From the NCBI RefSeq assembly GCF_000754095.2, contig NZ_JQSG02000002.1, positions 124,001 through 188,000 on the forward strand: a DNA stretch of 64,000 bases, given 5' to 3'. This stretch comes from Acidihalobacter prosperus. GTDB lineage: Bacteria; Pseudomonadota; Gammaproteobacteria; DSM-5130; Acidihalobacteraceae. The notes under the pieces are model-generated. The model was not told where the DNA came from. It ran no database searches and was given only the letters and a program-made list of their open reading frames with translations. Positions 16,811 through 25,750 of this stretch are shown piece by piece. Position 1 is the first letter of the stretch. Each line of letters begins with the position of its first letter. Made by a program: the position numbers and the translations under genes.

Positions 16811-17575
16811 ATGTGGCCATTGAACCGACACACCGATCCCACCCCTCTCACGACCGCCGCATGGGCACGCGCGCGCGCCGGCCAGGGCGTGCTCCAGGGG
16901 CTGACGATGGCGGAACGGACGCGACTGTGGGCGCTTGCCCACGACTTCCTGCACAGTCGCAGCCTCCAGGCCGCCGGCGATCTCGCGCTGGACGACGCCG
17001 CGCGGCTCAGGATCGCGCTGCTGATCTGCCTGCCCATCCTCGGCCTCGATCTCGGCTGGTACCGCGGCCTGCACGAAATCGTCGTGTATCCCGACGCGTT
17101 CGCGCCCGAACGCAGCTGGACGGACGATTTCGGCATCGTGCACGACGGCCGCATGGCGCTCGCCGGCGAAGCCTGGGACGAAGGCCTGATGCTGCTTTCC
17201 TGGCGCGACATCGAAGATGCCGGTCCGCTCGACGGGCATCACGTGGTGCTGCACGAGTGCGCCCACTGGCTGGATCTGCAGAACGGCGCCGCCAACGGCC
17301 GCCCGCCGCTGCACCGCGACATGGACCCCGCCGACTGGACGCGCGGATTCGCCGCCGCCTACGAGGCATTTTGCGCCGCGCCGAATCGCTGCGCCGCGCT
17401 CGACCCCTATGCCGCCGAGGACCCCGCCGAATTCTTCGCCGTCTGCTGCGAACTGTTCTTCGAATGGCCGCAAGCCTTGCGAGCCTGCTGGCCGGATATC
17501 CATCGCCTGCTGACCGCGTTTTTCCGGCAAAGCCCCGAAGACCGTCAGCCACCCGACAAAGGACACACTCGATGA
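16811..17575 (+). CDS. MtfA-like zinc metallopeptidase (M90 family)
   Basis: The protein of about 254 residues contains the zinc-binding HExxH motif in VVLHECAHWLD and the downstream glutamate region EFFAVCCELFFEWP, plus WYRGLHEIVVYPDAF; all are typical of M90 (MtfA) peptidases. E. coli MtfA binds the Mlc repressor and has aminopeptidase activity. Whether this one does is unknown. The ATG at 16811 gives the usual length; no strong ribosome-binding site is seen. The stop overlaps the next ATG (ATGA). Confidence 0.88.
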   Translation: MWPLNRHTDPTPLTTAAWARARAGQGVLQGLTMAERTRLWALAHDFLHSRSLQAAGDLALDDAARLRIALLICLPILGLDLGWYRGLHEIVVYPDAFAPERSWTDDFGIVHDGRMALAGEAWDEGLMLLSWRDIEDAGPLDGHHVVLHECAHWLDLQNGAANGRPPLHRDMDPADWTRGFAAAYEAFCAAPNRCAALDPYAAEDPAEFFAVCCELFFEWPQALRACWPDIHRLLTAFFRQSPEDRQPPDKGHTR

Positions 17576-18810
17576 CCCCCCGTGCGCGCCGCCGATCCAT
17601 CCAGTTCGCCAACGCTCGCGGAGAACGCCTGGCCGGTGTACTGCACCTGCCTGCAGACGCGCCGCGCGCGGCGGTGCTCTACGCCGCCTGCTTCACCTGC
17701 GGCAAGGATATTCCGGTCGCCGTGCGTCTCGGCAACGCCCTGGCCGAAGCCGGTTTCGCCATGCTGCGCTTCGACCTTGCCGGACTCGGCGAAAGCGAGG
17801 GCGATTTCACCGCCGGGAGCTTCAGCGCGCAGGTCGACGACCTGCTGCATGCCGCGGACTGGATGACGCAGCAGGCGCTGCCCCCGCAGCTGCTGATCGG
17901 CCACAGCATCGGCGGCGGTGCCGTATTGACCGCGGCCCCCCGGCTGCCCACGGTACGCGCGGTCGCAACCCTTGCGGCCCCCGCCGATCTCGAGCATCTG
18001 GTCGGCCTGCTGCGGGCGGCGGCCGGCGACTCGCTGGACGGGCGTGCCACCCTGGAACTCGGCGGGCGCCGTTTCGAGTTTTCACGCGGTTTTCTTGAGG
18101 ATCTGGCCGCCCAGACGCCCTTCACCGAAACGGCCGCACAGCTGCAGCGCCCACTGCTGGTGCTGCACGCGCCGGACGACGACACCGTGCCCTACGCGCA
18201 TGGCCTCGCGCTGTTCGAGGCGGCCGCCGAACCGCGCGGCTTTGTCAGCCTGGACGGCGCCGACCACCTGCTACGGCGCCAGGCCGACGTGGATTACGCT
18301 GCGGCGTTGATCGCGGGATGGGCAGGGCGCCACCTGACGCCGCGAGCCGGCTCGAAGGCCCAGCGGCTGCCGACCGTCGGCGACAGCGAGGTGGTGGTCC
18401 GCAGCCGCCCCGGACAGCGTTTCGCGCAGGACATCCATACCCGTGACCACCACTGGGTGGCCGACGAGCCGCTCGCGCTCGAAGGCGACAACCTGGGTCC
18501 GGCGCCCTACCCGCTGCTGCTCAGCGCGCTGGGCGCATGCACGGCGATGACACTGCAGGGCTACGCGGCGCGCAAGGGCTGGCCGCTGAGCGCGGTCACG
18601 GTGCGCCTCGAGCATCGCCAAGTCGCGGGCCAGGGTGCAGGCAGCCTGGCCATCGAACGCAATATCGAGGTCGAGGGCACGCTCGACCCCGCCCAGCGCG
18701 CGCGCCTGCTTGAAATCGCCAACCGCTGCCCGGTGCATCGCAGCCTGAGCAGCACGCCCATCGCGATCCGCACCGAGCTCAAGGCGATCGCGTCGGAAAA
18801 CGGCGGCTAG
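17572..18810 (+). CDS. Bifunctional alpha/beta-hydrolase - OsmC-family protein
   Basis: This is a 412-residue fusion. Residues about 1-255 form an alpha/beta-hydrolase with the nucleophile elbow LLIGHSIGGGAVL, the FDLAGLGESEG strand and the acid/His region HAPDDDTVPY and DGADHLL. Residues about 265-412 form an OsmC domain with the two reactive cysteines in SALGACTAMTL and NRCPVHRSL. OsmC proteins reduce organic hydroperoxides. This fused architecture occurs in many proteobacteria, but its substrate is not known to me. It is translationally coupled to the peptidase gene. Its TAG stop shares the CTAG tetranucleotide with the stop of the opposing gene. Confidence 0.92.
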   Translation: MTPRARRRSIQFANARGERLAGVLHLPADAPRAAVLYAACFTCGKDIPVAVRLGNALAEAGFAMLRFDLAGLGESEGDFTAGSFSAQVDDLLHAADWMTQQALPPQLLIGHSIGGGAVLTAAPRLPTVRAVATLAAPADLEHLVGLLRAAAGDSLDGRATLELGGRRFEFSRGFLEDLAAQTPFTETAAQLQRPLLVLHAPDDDTVPYAHGLALFEAAAEPRGFVSLDGADHLLRRQADVDYAAALIAGWAGRHLTPRAGSKAQRLPTVGDSEVVVRSRPGQRFAQDIHTRDHHWVADEPLALEGDNLGPAPYPLLLSALGACTAMTLQGYAARKGWPLSAVTVRLEHRQVAGQGAGSLAIERNIEVEGTLDPAQRARLLEIANRCPVHRSLSSTPIAIRTELKAIASENGG

Positions 18811-19124
18811 GGCGTCTCGCGATAGGCGGAAATCAGCACTTCGTGCTGCTCCAGCCGCCCTTCGCCACGAAACGCCTCCTTAGGCAGCGGGTTGCGATGC
18901 GCTTCCTTGAAATCCTCGCTCCCGATCCAGTTGCGGAAGGCCTCCTCGCTCTCCCAGCGCGTCAGCACCACCCAGGGCGCGTCCGCCGACTTGGGCCGCA
19001 TCACCTCCATACTGACGAAGCCCGGCTGATGCTCCACCTGACCGCTGCGGCGCCGAAAGCGCGTTTCGAACTCCTCTTCCCAGCCCTCGGCCACGGGCAC
19101 GCGGTTGGCCACTACATACATCAT
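18807..19124 (-). CDS. Antibiotic-biosynthesis-monooxygenase (ABM) domain protein
   Basis: The 105-residue protein is a single ferredoxin-like ABM domain: VVANRVPVAEGWEEEFETRF at the start, then QPGFVSMEVMRP and WVVLTRWESEEAFRNWIGS. Family members include small oxygenases and IsdG-type haem-degrading enzymes. The activity cannot be assigned from sequence. Two consecutive ATGs follow an AGGAG site. It is downstream of purT on the same strand. Confidence 0.82.
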   Translation of the reverse strand: MMYVVANRVPVAEGWEEEFETRFRRRSGQVEHQPGFVSMEVMRPKSADAPWVVLTRWESEEAFRNWIGSEDFKEAHRNPLPKEAFRGEGRLEQHEVLISAYRETP

Positions 19125-19159
19125 CGGATCGTCTCCTGCGGGTTGGTGGTGCTGCTGGA

Positions 19160-20356
19160 TCAAGAGGCTACCGGGCGCACGCGCGAAGCCGCTTCCGCCG
19201 CGCGCGCGCGCGCCTCGTCGACATCCTGCCCGCGCGCCAGCGCGACGCCCATGCGCCGCCGCTCGAAGGCCTCGGGCTTGCCGAACAGGCGCAGCTCGGT
19301 CCCGGGCACGGTCAGCGCCTCGGCGACGCCCTCGAAGGCGATACCGCGCGCATTCATTCCGCCGTAGACCACCGCACTGGCACCGGGGTTCAGCATTTCG
19401 GTCGACACCGGCAGACCGAGGATGGCGCGCGCGTGCAGGGCGAACTCGCTCTGCGCCTGGGTGATCAGGGTCACCAGGCCGGTATCGTGCGGGCGCGGGC
19501 TCACCTCGCTGAACCAGACCTCGTCGCCGCGCACGAACAGCTCGACGCCGAAGATGCCGCGCCCGCCGAGGGCATCGGTGACCTTGGCGGCGATCTCCCG
19601 CGCACGCGCCAGCGCGGCCTCGCTCATCGGCTGGGGCTGCCAGCTTTCCACGTAGTCGCCGCTGACCTGGCGATGCCCGACGGGCTCGCAGAACTGCGTG
19701 CCGATCTCGCCGTCGGCGCCGCGCGCGCGCACCGTCAGCAGCGTGATCTCGAATTCGAAGTCGATCATTTCCTCGACGATCACCCGATCGCGGCGCACAC
19801 GACCGCCGCTCTGCGCATACGCCCAGGCGGCCTCGACGTCGTCCTCGCCACGCAGCAGGGACTGCCCCTTGCCGGAAGACGACATCACCGGCTTGACCAG
19901 GCAGGGAAAACCGATCCCCGCGCAGGCCGCGCGCAGTTCGTCCAGCGAATCGGCGAAGGCGTAGCGCGAGGTGGGCAGACCCAGCGTCTCCGCCGCCAGC
20001 CGGCGGATACCCTCGCGGTTCATGGTGAGCTGCGCCGCGCGCGCGGTGGGGATGACCTCGGCCAACCCTTCGGCCTCGATCTCGGCCAGGGTATCGGTGG
20101 CGATGGCTTCGATCTCCGGCACGATGAGCTGCGGCCGCTCGGACTCGATCAATGCACGCAGGGCGGCGCCGTCGCTCATGTCGATGACCCGCGCATGATG
20201 GGCCACCTGATGGCCGGGCGCGTCGGCGTAGCGGTCCACGGCGATCACCTCGACGCCCAGCCGCTGCAGGGCGATGATCACCTCCTTGCCCAGCTCGCCT
20301 GCCCCCAGCAGCATCACCCGTGTGGCATTCGGCGTGAACGGCGTCCCCAATCGCAT
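19160..20356 (-). CDS. purT: Formate-dependent phosphoribosylglycinamide formyltransferase (GAR transformylase 2)
   Basis: The 398-residue ATP-grasp enzyme matches E. coli PurT (392). It has the N-terminal [29 protein letters not shown], the ATP-grasp loop [12 protein letters not shown], and [13 protein letters not shown]. It uses formate and ATP to make formyl-GAR in purine synthesis, independent of folate. GAGGG lies eight bases before the ATG. Confidence 0.96.
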   Translation of the reverse strand: MRLGTPFTPNATRVMLLGAGELGKEVIIALQRLGVEVIAVDRYADAPGHQVAHHARVIDMSDGAALRALIESERPQLIVPEIEAIATDTLAEIEAEGLAEVIPTARAAQLTMNREGIRRLAAETLGLPTSRYAFADSLDELRAACAGIGFPCLVKPVMSSSGKGQSLLRGEDDVEAAWAYAQSGGRVRRDRVIVEEMIDFEFEITLLTVRARGADGEIGTQFCEPVGHRQVSGDYVESWQPQPMSEAALARAREIAAKVTDALGGRGIFGVELFVRGDEVWFSEVSPRPHDTGLVTLITQAQSEFALHARAILGLPVSTEMLNPGASAVVYGGMNARGIAFEGVAEALTVPGTELRLFGKPEAFERRRMGVALARGQDVDEARARAAEAASRVRPVAS

Positions 20357-20384
20357 GTCTGAATCCCTCGATGGCAAAGGCGCC

Positions 20385-20390
20385 ATTATA
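20385..20390 (-). promoter_or_regulatory. Possible -10 element for purT
   Basis: On the minus strand a perfect TATAAT lies about 29 bases upstream of the purT ATG. No good -35 hexamer is visible at 16-18 bases, so this is a partial promoter call only. Confidence 0.35.
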
Positions 20391-20491
20391 GCCATGCCCG
20401 GCCGGACGGACCGGCGCCGACATGCGCCTGTCGTCGGTCCGGTGCTAGGATATGCCCCCTCCACGTACCAATCGCCACCGAGCAGGTGCCC

Positions 20492-21520
20492 ATGAGCAGC
20501 CAGATCGATTCCCTGCGACAAGACATCATGCGCCGCGCCCAGGGCGCGGTGAGCCTGAACATCGCCTACATCGGCATCGCCAACGGCCTGTTTGCCGCCG
20601 TCGACCGGCTGACGCATGCCAGCGTGCCCGAACTCGCACAGGACACCAGCATGGATTCCGGCTATGTGGACCGTTGGTGCGACGCCGCCTACGCCTTCGA
20701 GTATCTCGAAGAGATCGAACCGGGCGTGTTTCGCCTCAGCGAGACCGGCCGGGCATTCATCCCCGACGGCCCCGGCACCCTGATGCCCTTCGCGGTGATG
20801 TCGGTGCTGTCCGCGCACATGGCCGAGCGCGCCGCCGGCCTGATGCGCACCGGCGAACGCCCCGGCGAATCCGTGCTTGCCGAACGCGAGACCATCCTGC
20901 CCTGGTTCGGTCCCATGCTCGAATACCAGTTCGGCCCGCTGCTCGACAAACAGGTGCTCGAACAGGTACCGGTTTTCCGCGACGTGGACGCACGCGGCGG
21001 TCTGGCGGTCGACCTCGGCTGCGGCAACGGCTGGTATCTGCGCCGACTGGCCCGCCGCTACCCGCGCCTGCGCGGCATCGGCATGGACGGCTTCGAGGAA
21101 AACGTCAATCAGGCGACCCGCCTGGCCGAGGCCGAAGGCCTGGGCGACCGGCTCAAGTTCGCCGTCGGCGACCTCAACCGCTTTCACATCGAGGAACCGG
21201 TCGACCTGATCGCCATGAACCGCGCCCTGCACCATGTCTGGGACCAGAAGGAAAACGTCTTCCGTATCCTTCGCGAGCACCTCAAGCCCGGTGGCGCCGC
21301 CGTCATCTGGGAGCCCAACTGGCCAGCCAGCCGCAGTGAACTGCGCAGCCCCGAACGGCGCGCCATGGCCTTCCAGAATCTGGGCGAGCACATCCAGGGC
21401 AACCACTTCCTGCGCCCGGAGGAGATCGCCGAGCAATTCCGCGCGGTCGGCCTCAAGCCTGAAGTCTATTTCGTTGCCGACGGCCGCGATGCGGTGGTCA
21501 CCGGCACCCTCGCGGAGTAA
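20492..21520 (+). CDS. SAM-dependent methyltransferase with N-terminal helical domain
   Basis: The 342-residue protein has an N-terminal winged-helix/dimerisation-like region (about 1-130; [20 protein letters not shown]). A class I methyltransferase domain follows with motif [29 protein letters not shown] and the post-motif [18 protein letters not shown]. The layout resembles O-methyltransferases acting on small molecules; the substrate is unknown. An AGGTG site precedes ATG 20492. It is the first gene of an apparent four-gene operon with an ABC exporter. Confidence 0.8.
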   Translation: MSSQIDSLRQDIMRRAQGAVSLNIAYIGIANGLFAAVDRLTHASVPELAQDTSMDSGYVDRWCDAAYAFEYLEEIEPGVFRLSETGRAFIPDGPGTLMPFAVMSVLSAHMAERAAGLMRTGERPGESVLAERETILPWFGPMLEYQFGPLLDKQVLEQVPVFRDVDARGGLAVDLGCGNGWYLRRLARRYPRLRGIGMDGFEENVNQATRLAEAEGLGDRLKFAVGDLNRFHIEEPVDLIAMNRALHHVWDQKENVFRILREHLKPGGAAVIWEPNWPASRSELRSPERRAMAFQNLGEHIQGNHFLRPEEIAEQFRAVGLKPEVYFVADGRDAVVTGTLAE

Positions 21521-21524
21521 GCGC

Positions 21525-21956
21525 GTGGCCCATACCGAAAGCGGGCAGACGCCCGACGCCGCCATCGAAAAGCGCATCAGCCTGAAAACGCGCGGCGGCG
21601 AGCGCGTCAGTCTCGACGTCACCCTGGCGGACGCGAACGGGCGTCAGAGCGCGCTCGAATACCTGGAACATCTCGACGAAACCATCCGTCGCAAACTGGG
21701 CGACACGCCGGTGTTCGCCGGCTTTACCGCGCCCAATCCCTACGACCATGCGCGCATCGAGGCGATGATCGTCAACATCGCCTCGTTTCACGATGCCACC
21801 TTCGGTACTTTCAACCAGCGCACCACCTTGCCCGAGGACGAGCGCAACGAGTTCGTCGAGATATTCCTGCTCGCCTGCGCCAGCGTGGTCGAGGGTCGGC
21901 AGATCGTGATCGATCTTTCCAGGGGGCGCGTCGACCGCGACCGCAGTCTCGATTGA
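21525..21956 (+). CDS. Protein of unknown function
   Basis: The 143-residue soluble protein has no signal peptide or membrane segment. It starts at GTG with GGAG seven bases upstream and ends overlapping or abutting the ABC ATPase gene. It is acidic, with the stretches [40 protein letters not shown] and [21 protein letters not shown] do not recognise a family. Tight packing between a methyltransferase and an ABC exporter suggests a shared pathway. Confidence 0.7.
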   Translation: MAHTESGQTPDAAIEKRISLKTRGGERVSLDVTLADANGRQSALEYLEHLDETIRRKLGDTPVFAGFTAPNPYDHARIEAMIVNIASFHDATFGTFNQRTTLPEDERNEFVEIFLLACASVVEGRQIVIDLSRGRVDRDRSLD

Positions 21957-21961
21957 ACGCC

Positions 21962-22858
21962 GTGACCGACGCCCCGCCGCAAACCGCGCTGGCCGCGAGC
22001 GGCCTGGAAAAACGCTACGGCAAGGTACATGCCGTACGCGGCATCGACTTGGCCGTGCCGGCCGGGCGCTGCCTGGGCCTGCTCGGCCCGAACGGCGCCG
22101 GCAAGACCTCGACCCTGGAAATGCTCGAAGGCCTGAGCGAGCCATCAGCCGGCGAGATCCGCTACCGCGGCGAGCCGCTCGGCGCGCGCTTTCGCAACGA
22201 GGCCGGGATCATGTTCCAGCACACCGCCCTGCCCGAGCACATCAGCGTGCGCGAGACCCTGCGCATGTTCTCGCGCCTGTATCCGCGCACCCGGTCGGTC
22301 GAGGAGCTGATCGCCCGTTGCACGCTGGAGGAATTTCTCGACCGCGACAGCCGCCGCCTGTCCGGCGGCCAGCGCCAGCGCCTGCTGCTCGCCATCGCCC
22401 TGATCAACGACCCGGACATCCTCTTCCTGGACGAGCCCACCACCGGCCTCGACCCCCAGGCGCGGCGCAATTTCTGGCACCTGATCGAGGACATCAAGGC
22501 CGAGGGCAAGACCGTTCTCCTGAGCACGCACTACATGGAGGAGGCCTACACCCTGTGCGACGAGATCGCGATCATGGACCATGGCCAGGTGATCGCCCTC
22601 GGCACCCCCGACGAACTGCTCGCCCGCCACTTCAGCGACGTAATCCTGCAGTTGCCCATCGATGCGGTAGCCGATCCCGAACGCCTGCCCTTCGAGATCC
22701 GCCGCAAGCACGATCACCTCGAAATCGAGACCGGCGACGTCAACGGCACGCTGGCCCAGCTGCTCGCCGCGCAAGTCCCCCTCGGGGGTCTTCGCATCCG
22801 CGGCCGCACGCTGGAAGACCTCTTCCTCGAACTCACCGGCGAGGCCCTGAGGGGCTAG
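21962..22858 (+). CDS. ABC transporter ATP-binding protein
   Basis: The subunit of about 298 residues has Walker A GPNGAGKTS, Q-loop FQHTALPEH, signature LSGGQRQR, Walker B ILFLDEPTTGLD and the switch His in LLSTHYMEEAY. A C-terminal extension of about 80 residues is typical of ABC-2 type drug or polysaccharide exporter ATPases. Start: GTG 21962 or TTG 21953, the latter overlapping the upstream stop (TTGA); neither has a strong ribosome-binding site. Its permease partner follows. Confidence 0.92.
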   Translation: MTDAPPQTALAASGLEKRYGKVHAVRGIDLAVPAGRCLGLLGPNGAGKTSTLEMLEGLSEPSAGEIRYRGEPLGARFRNEAGIMFQHTALPEHISVRETLRMFSRLYPRTRSVEELIARCTLEEFLDRDSRRLSGGQRQRLLLAIALINDPDILFLDEPTTGLDPQARRNFWHLIEDIKAEGKTVLLSTHYMEEAYTLCDEIAIMDHGQVIALGTPDELLARHFSDVILQLPIDAVADPERLPFEIRRKHDHLEIETGDVNGTLAQLLAAQVPLGGLRIRGRTLEDLFLELTGEALRG

Positions 22859-22867
22859 GAGAACCCA

Positions 22868-23866
22868 GTGTTCGCACGCATTTTCGCCGTCATCCAGGCC
22901 CGCAATCTCGAATTCCTGCGCGACCGCGCCGCGCTTGCCTGGAACTTCGCGCTGCCGCTGTTCGTGGTGCTCGGCTTCGCCTTCGCCTACAGCGGCAATA
23001 CGCTGAGCACCTACAAGGTCGGTGTCTACGGGCCGCATGCGGACAGCGGCTTCTTTGCCACCCGCTACATCCGCTTCGTACCCGTCCACACGCTGGACCA
23101 GGGCATCGCCTGGGTCGGCCACCAGAAGCTCGACATGTTCGTCGACCCCGGCGACAAGCGCTACTGGATCAACGACAGCTCGCCCAAGGGCTATCTGCTC
23201 GCACGCATCCTCGCCGGCAGCGAGGCCCAGGCCGGCGAGTATCGCCAGGCCACCGTCAAGGGCCGCCAGATCGGCTACGTCGACTGGCTGATCCCCGGCG
23301 TGCTCGGCATGAACATGATGTTCTCCGCCCTGTTCGGCGTCGGTTACGTGATCGTGCGCTATCGCCGCAACGGCGTGCTCAAGCGCCTCAAGGCGACGCC
23401 GCTCGCCGCCTTCGAATTTCTCGCCGCCCAGGTACTCTCGCGTCTGTGGCTGATGCTCATCGTCACCGCCATCATCTTCTTCGGACTCAAGCTGATGCTC
23501 GGCTTCCCGGTGATGGGTTCCTATCTCGATCTGCTGTTGGTATTCCTGCTCGGTTCGGCCTGCCTGATCAGCCTCGGCATGCTGGTGGCGGCCCGCATCC
23601 GCAGCGAGGAACTGGCCGGCGGCCTGCTCAACGCCATCACCTGGCCGATGATGTTTCTCTCCGGGGTCTGGTTCTCGCTCGCCGGACTCAATCCCTGGAT
23701 GCAGAAATTCGCGCTGATCTTTCCGCTCACCCACATCATCGACGCCGCCCGCGCGATCATGCTCGACGGCGACGGCCTCGCCGCCATTGCCCCCCACCTG
23801 ATCACCCTGGCGGTGATGACCGCGGTTTTCCTCGCCATCGGCGCCCGCAGCTTCCGCTGGGAGTAA
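22868..23866 (+). CDS. ABC-2 type transporter permease
   Basis: The 332-residue membrane protein has one N-terminal membrane segment (LAWNFALPLFVVLGFAFAYSG). A periplasmic loop of about 100 residues follows, then five to six C-terminal segments including WLIPGVLGMNMMFSALFGVGY, LITLAVMTAVFLAIG and the family motif NAITWPMMFLSGVWF. It starts at GTG 22868 after an AGGAG site. It forms an exporter with the preceding ATPase; substrate unknown. Confidence 0.9.
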   Translation: MFARIFAVIQARNLEFLRDRAALAWNFALPLFVVLGFAFAYSGNTLSTYKVGVYGPHADSGFFATRYIRFVPVHTLDQGIAWVGHQKLDMFVDPGDKRYWINDSSPKGYLLARILAGSEAQAGEYRQATVKGRQIGYVDWLIPGVLGMNMMFSALFGVGYVIVRYRRNGVLKRLKATPLAAFEFLAAQVLSRLWLMLIVTAIIFFGLKLMLGFPVMGSYLDLLLVFLLGSACLISLGMLVAARIRSEELAGGLLNAITWPMMFLSGVWFSLAGLNPWMQKFALIFPLTHIIDAARAIMLDGDGLAAIAPHLITLAVMTAVFLAIGARSFRWE

Positions 23867-24013
23867 GCCGCACAGCGTAACCGCGGCCCCATGCGTGCCG
23901 CCGCGCCGCGCGCTGCCCGGACCAAGCTCGCAGGGTATGATTCACCCATGCACGCCGCCGTGATACCGCCTCCTCCCAAGCTGCCCCCCGTCCCCCGGAC
24001 ACGTCGCGGGCGC

Positions 24014-25750
24014 ATGATTCGCGGCATGGCGATCCTGATGCTGACCATCGCCGGCGCGCTACCGCTCGCACCGGCGCGGGCGGCCGATGCCACGATCGCC
24101 ATCGAGGGCATTACCGGTTCGCTGCTCGACAATGCCCACGCACATCTTGCCGCGATCACGCTCGCGTGCGACGCCCCGCCCTGGCGGGCCGATTCGGCCC
24201 TGGCACAGGCGCGCCGTGCCGTGGGCAAGGCGCTGGCGGCCCTGGGCTACTACCGCCCTGAGATCGCGTCCCAGCTGAATCGCGACAAGTCATGCTGGCG
24301 AATCAGGCTCGATGTGAAGGCCGGCAAACCGGTGCGCATCACCGCACTGAAGCTCGATCTTGCCGGTCCGGGCCGACACGATGCCGGCCTGCGCGCCATC
24401 ATCGACGACAGCGGCCTGGCAACCGGGCAGGTGCTCGATCAGGGCCGCTACAGCGCGCTCAAGCAGCGACTGGAGGCCTACGCCCACGAGCACGGCTATT
24501 TCGATGCGCGCTTTGCCGAGCACCGCATCCTGGTCGACCCGACGACCCACGGCGCCAGCATCGCACTCGCCCTGGACACCGGGCCGCGTTACGCCTTCGG
24601 CCGCACGCAGCTCGACATACACGCGCTCGACCCTGCGCTGGTAAGCGGTTTTCTGACCTACCGCCCCGGCGAGCCCTATAACGCCAACGCGGTCATCGAG
24701 AGCCAGAGCGCGCTGGTCGCGAGCGGGTATTTCGACAGCGTGCGCCTGCAGACCCTCTCTCGCGAGCGCGCGCACGGCGAAGTGCCGATGCGCCTGACAA
24801 CCACGCCCGCACGGCGCTATCAGCTACTTACCGGCGCCGGCTATTCGACCGATACCGGTCCCACGCTGAAGCTCGATTTCCGCAACCGCCGGGTCAACCG
24901 CGCCGGGCACCGCTATGCCCTCAATCTGCAACTGGCACGCATACAGTCGCAGGCCACCGCACGCTACGAGATCCCGCTGGCCAACCCTCGCACCGACTGG
25001 CTGACGCTGGAGGCCGGCTACCAATATCAGAACACCCTCACCGCCCAGAACCGCACCTGGAAGCTCGCCGCCACCCGCACGCATCTGCTGTCGGACGGTT
25101 GGCTGCGCCGCCTCTCGCTCGAATACCTCAATGAGAATTCCACCATCGCCGGCGAAACGCTGTCCGGCCATTTCCTCATCCCCGGCATCGGCTTCAGTCG
25201 CACGGTGGCCGACGCCCCCGTCTACCCACAACGCGGCTGGTCGGCCGACGCGCGGCTGAGCGGCGCGGCGCGAGGCGTCGTGGCCACGGAGAGCTTCGTC
25301 CAGACCCGGCTTTCCGTACACACCATCACGCCGCTGCTTGGCGGCCGGGTATTCGCGCGCGCCGCGCTGGGCGCGACCGCGGTCCAGGATATCAATGCCT
25401 TGCCGGCCACCCTGCGCTTCTTCGCCGGCGGCGCACGCAGCGTGCGCGGCTATGCGTACCAAAGCCTTGGCCCGACGGACTCTCAGGGCGTGGTGGTGGG
25501 CGGTCGCTATCTGGCCGTGGGCAGCCTCGAATTCGATCACCATCTGGCCGGCCAGTTCTACTGGGCCATGTTCTACGATGCCGGCAACGCCTTCGACAAT
25601 TGGCCCTTCACCCTGCGCCGCGGCGCAGGCGTCGGGCTGCGCTGGCACTCTCCGCTCGGCCCCATCCGTCTGGACATCGCGACGCCGCTCAATCCTCCGC
25701 CCGGCGCCAGCCGTTTCGTCATCCAGGTCAGCATGGGGCCCGAGCTGTGA
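24014..25750 (+). CDS. tamA: Translocation and assembly module outer-membrane protein TamA
   Basis: The 578-residue Omp85-family protein matches E. coli TamA (577). The signal peptide MIRGMAILMLTIAGALPLAPARA is followed by POTRA domains (about 25-265) and a C-terminal 16-strand barrel containing the Omp85 lid motif GGARSVRGYAYQSLGP and the terminal LGPIRLDIATPL. With TamB it helps insert or transport envelope components. Earlier in-frame ATGs (23891, 23948) are possible, but 24014 gives a clean signal peptide. The stop overlaps the tamB start. Confidence 0.92.
   Translation: MIRGMAILMLTIAGALPLAPARAADATIAIEGITGSLLDNAHAHLAAITLACDAPPWRADSALAQARRAVGKALAALGYYRPEIASQLNRDKSCWRIRLDVKAGKPVRITALKLDLAGPGRHDAGLRAIIDDSGLATGQVLDQGRYSALKQRLEAYAHEHGYFDARFAEHRILVDPTTHGASIALALDTGPRYAFGRTQLDIHALDPALVSGFLTYRPGEPYNANAVIESQSALVASGYFDSVRLQTLSRERAHGEVPMRLTTTPARRYQLLTGAGYSTDTGPTLKLDFRNRRVNRAGHRYALNLQLARIQSQATARYEIPLANPRTDWLTLEAGYQYQNTLTAQNRTWKLAATRTHLLSDGWLRRLSLEYLNENSTIAGETLSGHFLIPGIGFSRTVADAPVYPQRGWSADARLSGAARGVVATESFVQTRLSVHTITPLLGGRVFARAALGATAVQDINALPATLRFFAGGARSVRGYAYQSLGPTDSQGVVVGGRYLAVGSLEFDHHLAGQFYWAMFYDAGNAFDNWPFTLRRGAGVGLRWHSPLGPIRLDIATPLNPPPGASRFVIQVSMGPEL

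Noticed and set aside
16813-17571. In-frame upstream extension of the hydrolase-OsmC gene
   Set aside because: Arg/Pro-rich shadow of the MtfA-like gene. The ATGA overlap at 17572 marks the real start.
20357-21622. Long minus-strand frame upstream of purT
   Set aside because: It is antisense to the methyltransferase gene, with shadow composition. purT starts at 20356 with a good ribosome-binding site.
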